DNA of 64,000 nt from contig NZ_CP109199.1 in the NCBI RefSeq assembly GCF_036250065.1, forward strand, positions 930,001 to 994,000, written 5' to 3'. Every line of letters begins with the position of its first letter. Positions within the stretch are counted from its first letter, which is position 1. Shown here piece by piece: positions 19,295 through 26,174 of this stretch. This DNA is from Micromonospora sp. NBC_01699. Lineage in GTDB: Bacteria; Actinomycetota; Actinomycetes; Mycobacteriales; Micromonosporaceae. The notes below the pieces were generated by a model. The model was not told where the DNA came from and did no database searches. It was given only the letters and a program-made list of their open reading frames with translations. The position numbers and the translations under genes were made by a program.

Positions 19295-19703
19295 TTCCCG
19301 ACCGGGTCTGCCCGGATCGCCGTCCCGATGACTGGACGGGGACGGTCGGATCCAGGGTTGGATATCCGACACTTCGCGGGCGACACGCCGACCGACTCCT
19401 TGGCGTGTCCCATCGCGCCACGCCGGATTTCGGCGGCAACTCGCCGATGAGGCGTTACTCCCGCCGGTCTCAATCGGTAGGGCAGGCGGCGAGACCGGAA
19501 GGCCCCGCAGGTCGTCCGAGCCGTACCGGAAGGGTGACCCCATTTATCAGGTTCGGCTTGACGACGCACGCATTACACCCGTGTAATTTCAGTGGGGTCG
19601 TTCGAACGGAGCGCATCAAACTGCCACCGTACGGACAAAAACACGCCTTCCGCGTGGGGGGTTGCGCCGGCCTCGTTGCCGGCGCGCGATAAGGAGGCAT
19701 CTG
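19295..19703 (+). promoter_or_regulatory. Upstream region of whiB with promoter and overlapping dyad
   Basis: This 409-bp stretch has no gene. Near its right end are TTGACG (19558-19563) and TGTAAT (19582-19587) with an 18-bp spacer, a good -35/-10 pair. The dyad ATTACAC-CC-GTGTAAT (19572-19587) overlaps the spacer and the whole -10, a typical repressor position. It is close to, but one base wider than, a BldD-like TNAC-N5-GTNA site. GACAC motifs (WhiA-like) occur near 19368 and 19383. A leader of roughly 110 nt would follow. Confidence 0.6.
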
Positions 19704-19961
19704 ATGGACGGCCGACTCGAGGTGGCCGACCTGCTCGGGAATGCGCCGGAGTGGCAGGAGCGAGCGCTCTGCTCGCAGACTGACCCGGAGGCGTTCTTTC
19801 CCGAGAAGGGCGGCTCGACCCGTGAGGCAAAGCGGATCTGCTCGCGCTGCGACGTCAAGGCCGAATGCCTGGAATACGCGCTCGGGCACGACGAACGGTT
19901 CGGCATCTGGGGCGGACTCTCCGAGCGGGAGCGCCGCAAGCTCAAGCGTCGGGTGGCCTGA
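19704..19961 (+). CDS. whiB: WhiB-family regulator, WhiB2/WhmD type
   Basis: This is an 85-residue iron-sulfur DNA-binding regulator of sporulation septation and cell division. Four cluster cysteines are at C23, C46, C49 and C55 (C-x22-C-x2-C-x5-C), followed by FGIWGGLSERERRKLKRR, the sigma/DNA-contact turn and basic tail. ALCSQTDPEAFFPEKGGSTREAK is nearly the WhmD/WhiB2 sequence and differs from WhiB1. The ATG follows AAGGAGG by 6 nt; longer in-frame starts lack a binding site. Its place beside fbiA/fbiB and the Rv3259-like gene matches M. tuberculosis whiB2 (Rv3260c). Confidence 0.95.
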   Translation: MDGRLEVADLLGNAPEWQERALCSQTDPEAFFPEKGGSTREAKRICSRCDVKAECLEYALGHDERFGIWGGLSERERRKLKRRVA

Positions 19962-19994
19962 CGTACGCCGGCCGGGCGGTGGGGGCCGCCCGGC

Positions 19995-20444
19995 TCAGGC
20001 TAGCTCGTCCGGATCGACGCCGAGCAGGTTCGCGACCTGTTCGATGATCACGTCGTGGACGAGGTCGGCCAGGTCCTCCCGGTCCATGGCCCGGAACTCC
20101 AGCGGTCGGCGGTACAGCACGATCCGGGGCGGCACCTCCTGCCGACCCGGACGGCCCGGCAGCAGCCGCGCCAGCGGCACCTCGCCGTCCTCCAGCACGT
20201 CGGAGTCGTACACGTTCAGATCCGGGGGTACGTCCTCGACGGCGAACTCGACACCCGCCAGCTCCTTGGCGAACCGCCGCTCAAGGGTTTCCACGGTGTC
20301 CAGCACGAGATCGTCGAAGATCTCGGCCTTGGTACGCGCCAGCGGCACCGTCGCCGGCACCAGCCGACCGCGCAGGCCCCGGCCGTGGCGGTCCCGGCGG
20401 GTACGCCGCCCGGGGCCCGGCCGGCGATGCTCCGGACTGGTCAT
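19995..20444 (-). CDS. Metallopeptidase-fold protein lacking HExxH (Rv3259-like)
   Basis: This 149-residue protein has a basic, Arg-rich N-terminus (about 1-35), then a minimal metallopeptidase-like domain: FAVEDVPPDLNVYD, PPRIVLYRRPLEFRA, DREDLADLVHDVIIEQVANLLG. Where the zincin-like PF06262 family has HExxH, this sequence reads E135-Q-V-A-N139, so two zinc histidines and the catalytic glutamate position are changed. It is unlikely to be an active zinc peptidase. The ATG at 20444 is supported by TACCCT exactly 6 nt upstream (leaderless). It lies convergent to whiB, as Rv3259 does to whiB2 in M. tuberculosis. Confidence 0.75.
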   Translation of the reverse strand: MTSPEHRRPGPGRRTRRDRHGRGLRGRLVPATVPLARTKAEIFDDLVLDTVETLERRFAKELAGVEFAVEDVPPDLNVYDSDVLEDGEVPLARLLPGRPGRQEVPPRIVLYRRPLEFRAMDREDLADLVHDVIIEQVANLLGVDPDELA

Positions 20445-20450
20445 GTGCAC

Positions 20451-20456
20451 AGGGTA
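20451..20456 (-). promoter_or_regulatory. -10 box of leaderless Rv3259-like gene
   Basis: On the minus strand TACCCT is followed by 6 nt and the ATG at 20444, without a Shine-Dalgarno site. Confidence 0.5.
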
Positions 20457-20599
20457 GACCCAGGTTGGGTGGATCCCGGATTGCGGATCACCTCGTGTCG
20501 GGACCGGGATCGAGTCCGGTTCGCGCCGTTGCCCGAATTGTGGCCAGGACGGTCGGCGTGTCGTACCGGCAAGCGGTGTGTTGGAGGCGGTAAGAGAGA

Positions 20600-20605
20600 T
20601 ACCGT
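20600..20605 (+). promoter_or_regulatory. -10 box of leaderless DUF3499 gene
   Basis: TACCGT is followed by 6 nt and the GTG at 20612, without a Shine-Dalgarno site. It is the divergent partner of the box at 20451. Confidence 0.5.
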
Positions 20606-20611
20606 GCCGCC

Positions 20612-20980
20612 GTGAGGTCACCACGGCGTTGTTCGCGCAACGGCTGCCCCCGGCAGGCCGTCGCCACGCTGACCTATGTCTACAACGAGTCGACCGCCGT
20701 GGTGGGACCGCTGGCCGCCTTCGCCGAGCCGCACACGTACGACCTCTGTGAGCAGCACGCCCGCAGCCTGACCGCCCCGCGCGGCTGGGAGGTGGTTCGG
20801 CACGAGGGCGAGTTCGAGCCACCGCCGCCGACCACCGACGACCTGGTCGCGCTCGCCGAGGCCGTCCGCGAGGCGGCCCGCCCGATCCAGCCGCGTCAGG
20901 ACGAGGTCGACATCGACCTGCCGCCGGGGCAGCAGACCGGCCGGCGCGGACACCTCCGGGTCATCCCGCCCACCCACTGA
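20612..20980 (+). CDS. DUF3499 family protein (Rv3258c-like)
   Basis: This is a 122-residue actinobacterial protein of unknown function. N-terminal cysteines (CSRNGC) and a later YDLCEQHA give a C-x4-C...C-x2-H pattern that probably binds zinc. A GWEVVRHEG motif and a charged C-terminal tail follow. It starts with GTG at a leaderless promoter and is divergent from the metallopeptidase-fold gene. In M. tuberculosis the equivalent gene sits next to the manB gene; here manB is 19 kb further on, behind an accessory block. Confidence 0.8.
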   Translation: MRSPRRCSRNGCPRQAVATLTYVYNESTAVVGPLAAFAEPHTYDLCEQHARSLTAPRGWEVVRHEGEFEPPPPTTDDLVALAEAVREAARPIQPRQDEVDIDLPPGQQTGRRGHLRVIPPTH

Positions 20981-21046
20981 GCTGTCCCGCTCCCCACCCG
21001 TGGGTTGGTCATGCCCGCTCCCGTCCGTTGGCGAGGGGCCCTTCCC

Positions 21047-22420
21047 TCAGCCCAGGAGACGGTTGACGAGGGCGGCCCGGCGGGAGGCGCTACCGCTGCG
21101 GCTCTCGGCCGCGTCCGCCGCGTTTGTCAGGCGCAGGCCCGCGTTCACCCCGAGCCAGCGCAGCGGCTCCGGTTCCCAGCGGCGCGACCGGTGCCCCACC
21201 CACGGCAGCGCGGTCAGCTCGCTCGGCACACCGAGGATCAGGTCGGCGAGCGTACGCCCGGCGAGGTTGGTGGTCGCCACCCCGTCGCCGACGTAGCCGC
21301 CGGCCCAGCCGAGCCCGGTGGAGCGGTCCAGCCCGACCGAGGTCGACCAGTCCCGGGCCACCCCGAGCGGTCCACCCCACCGGTGACTGATCGCCACCTC
21401 CGGCCCGAGCACCGGGAAGAGTTCGGCCAGGCAGTCCCGCAGCGCGTCGAAGATCCGTGGCTCACGGTCGTACTCGGGCCGCACCCGCGACCGGAAGTGG
21501 TACGGCGCACCGCGACCACCGAAGGCGAGCCGGTCGTCGGCGGTCCGCTGACCATAGATGATCATGTGCCGGAAGTCGGAGAAGGTTTCCCGCTCGGCCA
21601 GCCCGATCCGGTCCCACGCCGGCGCCGGCAGCGGCTCGGTGGCCACCATCAGCGAGTAGATCGGGGCCAGCGTGCGCCGGTGACCGGGCAGGCCGGCGGT
21701 GTAGCCCTCGGTCGCCCGGATCACGATCGGCGCCCTGACCGTGCCGGCGGGGGTCCGCACCCGGCCCGGCCCGATCGAGGTGACCGGGGTGCGCTCGTGG
21801 ACACGTACGCCGTGTTGCCGCACCGCGCGGACCAGGCCACGGGCCAGCTTGGCCGGGTGGATCGCGGCGCAGTGCGGGGTGAAGGTGGCGCCGAGCACGC
21901 CCTCGGCGTTGCACCGGGTGGCCGCCTCGGTCGGGCCGAGCAGGGCGAGGTGGGACTCGTCGAAGCCGTACTCGCGGGCCTCGTCCACCTCGGCCGTGGC
22001 TCGGGCGAGTTGGGCCGGGGTGCGGGCCAGGGTGACCGTGCCGCCCCGAAACCAGTCGCAGTCGATGCCCTCGGCGGCGGTCACCCGCCCGACCTCGTCC
22101 ACGGTCGCCTGCATCGCCCGCTGCATGGCGATCGCCGCGTCCCGCCCGTGCCGGCGGGCGAGCTTCGCCGTCGTGGTGGCGAACAGCGCCGAGCACCAGC
22201 CACCGTTGCGCCCGGAGGCGCCGTAGCCGGCAATTTCCTTTTCCAGTACGGCGATCCGCAGCGACGGATCGGCAACGGCCAGGTAGTACGCCGTCCAGAG
22301 CCCGGTGTAACCGGCGCCGACGATGGCCACGTCGGCGTCCCGGTCGCCGGTCAGCGGGTCGTCTGGCGCCAGCTCGCCTTCTACTGTGGACATCCAGTAG
22401 GAGATGTCCCGGTAGCTCAC
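21047..22420 (-). CDS. FAD-dependent amine oxidoreductase (DAO family, PuuB-like)
   Basis: This 457-residue flavoprotein has a dinucleotide-binding start VAIVGAGYTGLWTAYYLA and a strongly conserved GYGASGRNGGWCSALF segment typical of gamma-glutamylputrescine oxidase and related amine oxidases. The C-terminal FAD contact is GWAGGYVGDGVATTNLAGRTLADL. It probably oxidises an amine or its gamma-glutamyl derivative to an aldehyde, releasing ammonia and peroxide. No gamma-glutamylpolyamine synthetase is nearby, so the substrate is open. The GTG at 22420 overlaps the transaminase stop by 4 bases (GTGA), so the two are translationally coupled. Confidence 0.82.
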   Translation of the reverse strand: MSYRDISYWMSTVEGELAPDDPLTGDRDADVAIVGAGYTGLWTAYYLAVADPSLRIAVLEKEIAGYGASGRNGGWCSALFATTTAKLARRHGRDAAIAMQRAMQATVDEVGRVTAAEGIDCDWFRGGTVTLARTPAQLARATAEVDEAREYGFDESHLALLGPTEAATRCNAEGVLGATFTPHCAAIHPAKLARGLVRAVRQHGVRVHERTPVTSIGPGRVRTPAGTVRAPIVIRATEGYTAGLPGHRRTLAPIYSLMVATEPLPAPAWDRIGLAERETFSDFRHMIIYGQRTADDRLAFGGRGAPYHFRSRVRPEYDREPRIFDALRDCLAELFPVLGPEVAISHRWGGPLGVARDWSTSVGLDRSTGLGWAGGYVGDGVATTNLAGRTLADLILGVPSELTALPWVGHRSRRWEPEPLRWLGVNAGLRLTNAADAAESRSGSASRRAALVNRLLG

Positions 22421-23763
22421 ACCAACCGCCACGCCTCGGTCAGCACGCCGCGCAGGATCTGCTCGATCTCGTCAAACTGGCGCTGGTCGGCGATCAGCGG
22501 CGGGGCGAGCTGCACCACCGGATCACCCCGGTCGTCGGCCCGGCAGTAGAGCCCGGCCTCGAACAGCGCGGTGGACAGGAAACCGCGTAGCAGCCGCTCG
22601 GACTCCGCCTCGTCAAACGTCTCCCTGGTCGTCTTGTCCTTGACCAGCTCGATGCCGTAGAAGTAGCCGTCGCCCCGGATGTCGCCGACGATCGGCAGGT
22701 CGTTCAACCGCTCCAGAGTGGACCGGAATGCGTCCTCGTTCTTCCGTACGTGGCCGACCAGGTCCTCGCGGGCGAACACGTCGAGGTTGGCCAGCGCGAC
22801 GGCACAGGAGACCGGGTGCCCGCCGAAGGTGACGCCGTGGGCGAACATCTCGGTGCCGGCGAGGAACGGTTCGATCAGCCGGTCGCTGGCGATCATCGCG
22901 CCGAGCGGGGCGTACCCGGAGGTGATGCCCTTGGCGGTGGTGATCATGTCGGGCTGGTAGCCGTACCGCTGGGCGCCGAAGTACTCACCCAACCGGCCCC
23001 AGGAGCAGATCACCTCGTCGGAGACGAGCAGTACGTCGTACTGGTCGCAGATCTCGCGTACCCGATCGAAGTAACCCGGCGGCGGCGGGAAGCAGCCGCC
23101 GGAGTTCTGCACCGGTTCCAGGAACACTGCGGCGACGGTGTCCGGCCCCTCCCGTTCGATCGCCCGGCCGATCTCGTCGGCGGCCCAGCGGCCGAACGCC
23201 TCCGGGTCGTCGCCGTGCTCCGGCGCGCGGTAGAAGTTGGTGTTCGGCACCTTGATCGCGCCCGGCACCAGCGGCTCGAAGTCGGTCTTGATGCCCGGCA
23301 GCCCGGTGATCGACAGCGCCCCCATCGACGTCCCGTGGTACGCGATGTACCGGCTGATCACCTTGTACTTGTTCGGCTTCCCGGTGCGCTTGAAGTAGGC
23401 GCGGGCCAGCTTCCACGCCGACTCCACGGCCTCGGACCCACCGGTGGTGAAGAACACCCGGTTCAGGTCGCCCGGAGTCAGCGAGGCGATCCGCTCGGCC
23501 AACTCGATAGCGGTCGGGTGCGCGTACGACCAGAGCGGAAAGTACGCCAGCTCGGCGGCCTGCTTGGCGGCTGCCTCGGCGAGTTCGGTACGGCCGTGGC
23601 CGGCGTTGACCACGAACAGTCCGGCCAGCCCGTCGAGGTAGCGGCGCCCCTGGCTGTCCCAGACGTACGCACCCTCGCCCCGGACGATGGTCGGCACCTC
23701 CGCGTCGCGGTAGCTCGACATCCGGGTGAAGTGCATCCAGAGGTGGTCGGTGGCGTTGGCCAT
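22417..23763 (-). CDS. Class III aminotransferase, polyamine:pyruvate type
   Basis: This is a 448-residue PLP enzyme of the class III (omega) transaminases. It has FFTTGGSEAVESAWKLARAY, AYHGTSMGALSITG, FLEPVQNSGGCFPPP, LLVSDEVICSWGRLG and the PLP lysine in TTAKGITSGYAPLGA. The pattern is closest to SpuC/beta-alanine:pyruvate enzymes that remove an amino group from putrescine or related diamines. It is cotranscribed with the FAD oxidoreductase and is part of the polyamine-use block (PotABCD, GabT and aldehyde dehydrogenases downstream). A minus-strand TTGCGT-N18-GATAAC promoter lies at 23817-23846. Confidence 0.87.
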   Translation of the reverse strand: MANATDHLWMHFTRMSSYRDAEVPTIVRGEGAYVWDSQGRRYLDGLAGLFVVNAGHGRTELAEAAAKQAAELAYFPLWSYAHPTAIELAERIASLTPGDLNRVFFTTGGSEAVESAWKLARAYFKRTGKPNKYKVISRYIAYHGTSMGALSITGLPGIKTDFEPLVPGAIKVPNTNFYRAPEHGDDPEAFGRWAADEIGRAIEREGPDTVAAVFLEPVQNSGGCFPPPPGYFDRVREICDQYDVLLVSDEVICSWGRLGEYFGAQRYGYQPDMITTAKGITSGYAPLGAMIASDRLIEPFLAGTEMFAHGVTFGGHPVSCAVALANLDVFAREDLVGHVRKNEDAFRSTLERLNDLPIVGDIRGDGYFYGIELVKDKTTRETFDEAESERLLRGFLSTALFEAGLYCRADDRGDPVVQLAPPLIADQRQFDEIEQILRGVLTEAWRLV

Positions 23764-24150
23764 GGCTGCCTGCCCCTGTTCCGTGATCGGGCCGGATCCC
23801 GGCCGCTGTGACCACGGTTATCGCACAGGTCCCGGCCGTGACGCAAGGGTTAACGCCACTCATTCGCGATCACGGCAACGGTTTCTGTGGGTTGCGCTGT
23901 TGTCGGCAACGAAATCCGTAGGTGCTGGTGAAGGGCTGGGTGTCGCTGTTGAGAGATGTCCGTCTGGACACCTGTAGGGCCTTTGTGGGGCGGTTCGTGG
24001 GCTCCCGGCTGATCCGGTCTGATCCATGAATGCCCAGCTCCTGCCCCATAAATGATCGATGTTCGGCGTGTTGCTCGGCGGGACGGATATTGATCTCCGT
24101 CATCGATCTGGTGCTGGGGGCGTTCACAAAACCGAGAGAGGGGCCGGGCG
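23764..24150. other. Divergent intergenic region, transaminase / WhiJ pseudogene
   Basis: No gene is supported in these 387 bases. On the minus strand TTGCGT (23841-23846) and GATAAC (23817-23822) with an 18-bp spacer form a fair promoter for the transaminase operon. The dyad TGTCC-GTCT-GGACA (23957-23970) could be an operator for the regulator on the right. The remainder shows nothing clear. Confidence 0.4.
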
Positions 24151-24918
24151 ATGAACGAGGTTCTGCGGTTGGCGATGGCGAAGGCGGGCGTGACCGCCGA
24201 CTCGCTTGCCGGGCGGGTGCAGGTCGATCCGAAGACGGCGGCGCGGTGGGTGGCGGTGGGGCGGATCCCGCATCCACGTACCAGGGTGGCGGTGGCGAAG
24301 ATTCTCGGCCGGGACCCCGCCGAGCTGTGGCCCGACCCGTTCCGGCGGCGGGACATGCCATGGTTCCGCCAGTGGGCCGAGGTCGAACCAGACGCCGTCG
24401 CGATGTGGGCGTATCAGCCGCTGCTCGTGCCGGGCCTGCTCCAGACCGAGGCGTACGCCCGCGCGATGCTCAACGTGGGCCGGGTGCTGCCGCCGGAGAC
24501 GGTGGAGCAGATCGTGGCGAGCTGACTCAAGCGGCAGTGGATCCTGTCGCGCGACCAGCCGCCGCAGTTCCACGTAGTGATCGACGAGGTGGTGCTCCGG
24601 CGGCTGCTCGGCAGCCGGGACCTCATGCGCGAGCAGCTCGAACACCTGGCGAAGATGGCCGAGCAGCCGTTTGTCCAGCTCCGCGTCATCCCCAGCGACA
24701 CACCGTGGCACACCGGGCTGGCTGGTCCGTTCGTCCTCGCCCAGCTCAGGGACGGCAAGGAGTTGGCCTACCTGGACAATCAGCTCCGAGGTCAGATCGA
24801 GAAGGAGGCGTCCGACATTGTTATGCTCAAAAAGCGTTGGGACAGCCTGACCGGTGAAGCGCTGTCTCGACGGCAGACGATCGCTCTGATCAGGGATGTG
24901 GCGCAGACATGGACATGA
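24151..24918 (+). pseudogene. WhiJ/Scr1-type regulator interrupted by one in-frame TGA
   Basis: The reading frame from the ATG at 24151 encodes the same HTH plus DUF5753 architecture as the gene at 2308 (MNEVLRLAMAKAGVTADSLA, VPGLLQTEAYARAML). It hits TGA at 24523-24525, then continues in the same frame to 24918. Joined, it would give 255 residues, the normal family length. Alignment with the 2308 protein (VAARIERQ against VAS-stop-LKRQ) puts an arginine at the stop, so one CGA-to-TGA change explains it. A 124-residue HTH fragment may still be made. The next ATGs after the stop lack a binding site. A sequencing error cannot be excluded. Confidence 0.85.
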
Positions 24919-25097
24919 CCGACGCCCGCTGGCGCACCTCCACCCGCAGCAGCAACAACGGTGGGGACTGCGTCGAAGTGGCGGACAACCTGCCCGGACG
25001 GGTCCTGGTCCGGGACACCAAGAACCGCGAAGGCGGCATCCTCAGCTTCGCCCCCGCCGCATGGCAAGCCTTCGTGGCCCTGACAAAACAGCACTGA
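24915..25097 (+). CDS. DUF397 small partner protein
   Basis: This 60-residue DUF397 protein is very similar to the one at 3057 (ARWRTSTRSSNNGGDCVEVA, then LVRDTKNREGGILSF and AWQAFVAL). The ATG at 24915 overlaps the regulator's TGA as ATGA, so it would normally be translated by coupling. With ribosomes stopping at 24525, coupled translation should drop. An ATG at 24909 would add two residues. If DUF397 proteins depend on their regulator for control, this copy may be orphaned. Confidence 0.85.
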   Translation: MTDARWRTSTRSSNNGGDCVEVADNLPGRVLVRDTKNREGGILSFAPAAWQAFVALTKQH

Positions 25098-25215
25098 CCC
25101 CTCGATCTCCACCGCACGCCCCCGCCGCCGACCCCTCGGCGCGGGGGCGTCGCCGTGCCGGGAGCGTTACCGTCCGCGTGTCGCCGCGACCGGGCCGCAT
25201 AACGCGGAAAGTTCC

Positions 25216-25253
25216 TACATCAGAGATTGCGTACGTACACCATCTCCGATGTA
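25216..25253 (+). repeat. 12-bp inverted repeat after the DUF397 gene
   Basis: TACATCAGAGAT (25216-25227) and ATCTCCGATGTA (25242-25253) are complementary except for one pair. The 14-nt loop contains the self-complementary GTACGTAC. Sequence and position resemble the dyad at 3359-3398 behind the other DUF397 gene, including a nearby GACGCGTTT word in opposite orientation. Confidence 0.75.
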
Positions 25254-25270
25254 CGTCCCAAACGCGTCAC

Positions 25271-25445
25271 GCCTCCCAGCGCGCAACACGCCGCCCCCGC
25301 CCCGCCCCGCCGCGCCCCCGCCCCGCCCCGCCCCGCCGAGCGAAGTTGACCATGAAGTTAGCGACAGAAATCGGCCTTGAAACCGTCGCTAACTTCATGA
25401 TCAACGGGGTTTGGTGGGGGTGGGGTTGGGGGTGGGGGTGGGGGG
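25271..25445. repeat. Composite element 2: C-tract, inverted repeat, G-tract
   Basis: A C-rich stretch (25271-25340) leads to a 21-bp inverted repeat (25345-25365 and 25385-25405, one mismatch, 19-nt loop, core CATGAAGTTAGCGAC). A G-rich stretch then runs to the lrp stop codon at 25446. It lies between convergent genes (DUF397 on +, Lrp on -). The rest of 25098-25445 holds only the dyad at 25216. Confidence 0.85.
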
Positions 25446-25955
25446 TTAGGCGGTGCCCCAGGAGTAGGTTTGTTTGCGGAGTTTTAGGTAGACGAAAGCC
25501 TCCGTCGAGACGACGCCGGGGACGGCGCGTAGGCGTTGCAGGATCTCCAGGAGGTGGTCGTCGTTGCGGCAGACGACCTCGGTGAGCAGGTCGAATGAGC
25601 CGGCGGTGATGACCACGTAGTCGACCTCGTCCAGCTCGGCCAGGCGATCCGCCACCTGTTCCAGGTCGCCGTCGGTTTTCAGGCCGATCATCGCTTGGCG
25701 GGGGAAGCCGAGCTGGAGTGGGTCGGTCACGGCGACGATCTGCATCACCCCGGCGTCGAGCAGGCGTTGCACCCGCTGGCGTACCGCCGCCTCGGAGAGG
25801 CCGACCGCCCGGCCGATGGTCGCGTACGCCCGGCGCCCGTCCTCCTGCAACTGCTCGATGATCTGTTTCGCGACGTCGTCGAGCAGCACATGATTGGCAC
25901 CTTCGCGTACGGTGACTCGTCGTGCGCGGCGATCGTCGGCGGGCCCGTTGACCAT
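25446..25955 (-). CDS. Lrp/AsnC-family regulator
   Basis: This is a 169-residue feast/famine regulator. An N-terminal winged HTH (LLDDVAKQIIEQLQEDGRRAYATIGRAVGLSEAAVRQRVQRLLDAGVM) is followed by a RAM ligand-binding domain (VVITAGSFDLLTEVVC, VPGVVSTEAFVYL). The ATG at 25955 has GGGGGAAAG just upstream; the longer frame to 26003 lacks one. It is transcribed away from the polyamine transporter operon at 26175, and the shared intergenic region has several short dyads. The natural inference is that it controls polyamine uptake and breakdown, with an amine or amino acid as ligand. Confidence 0.87.
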   Translation of the reverse strand: MVNGPADDRRARRVTVREGANHVLLDDVAKQIIEQLQEDGRRAYATIGRAVGLSEAAVRQRVQRLLDAGVMQIVAVTDPLQLGFPRQAMIGLKTDGDLEQVADRLAELDEVDYVVITAGSFDLLTEVVCRNDDHLLEILQRLRAVPGVVSTEAFVYLKLRKQTYSWGTA

Positions 25956-25976
25956 CTTTCCCCCAGTCGCTGACCA

Positions 25977-26063
25977 GGCATTGGATGCCTGTTGTGTTAC
26001 CACGGTGAGTCTGGCGCATTTCGTTGCGAACAGCTACTTCCGCGACGGAATCCCTTGTAACAA
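25977..26063. promoter_or_regulatory. Cluster of four short dyads between lrp and potD
   Basis: GGCAT-TGG-ATGCC (25977-25989), TTCGTTGCGAA (26020-26030), TTCCG-CGA-CGGAA (26038-26050) and TTGTAACAA (26055-26063) are each perfectly symmetric. Several dyads in a divergent lrp promoter region are what a multi-site Lrp-type protein would bind. Their sequences are not identical, so the true consensus is unclear. Confidence 0.45.
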
Positions 26064-26174
26064 GCGGTGCCGCATGCCAGGATCGTCGTCACATTGGATC
26101 AGTCGCGATGACATCCGGCCGGCGGGCGCCACCCCCCACGTTCCGCACGCTGGCTCGACCCCCGAGGAGCCGTC

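Noticed and set aside
24151-25097. Selenocysteine readthrough of the TGA at 24523
   Set aside because: The aligned residue in the paralog is arginine, not cysteine, and no selenocysteine-type hairpin is evident after the codon.
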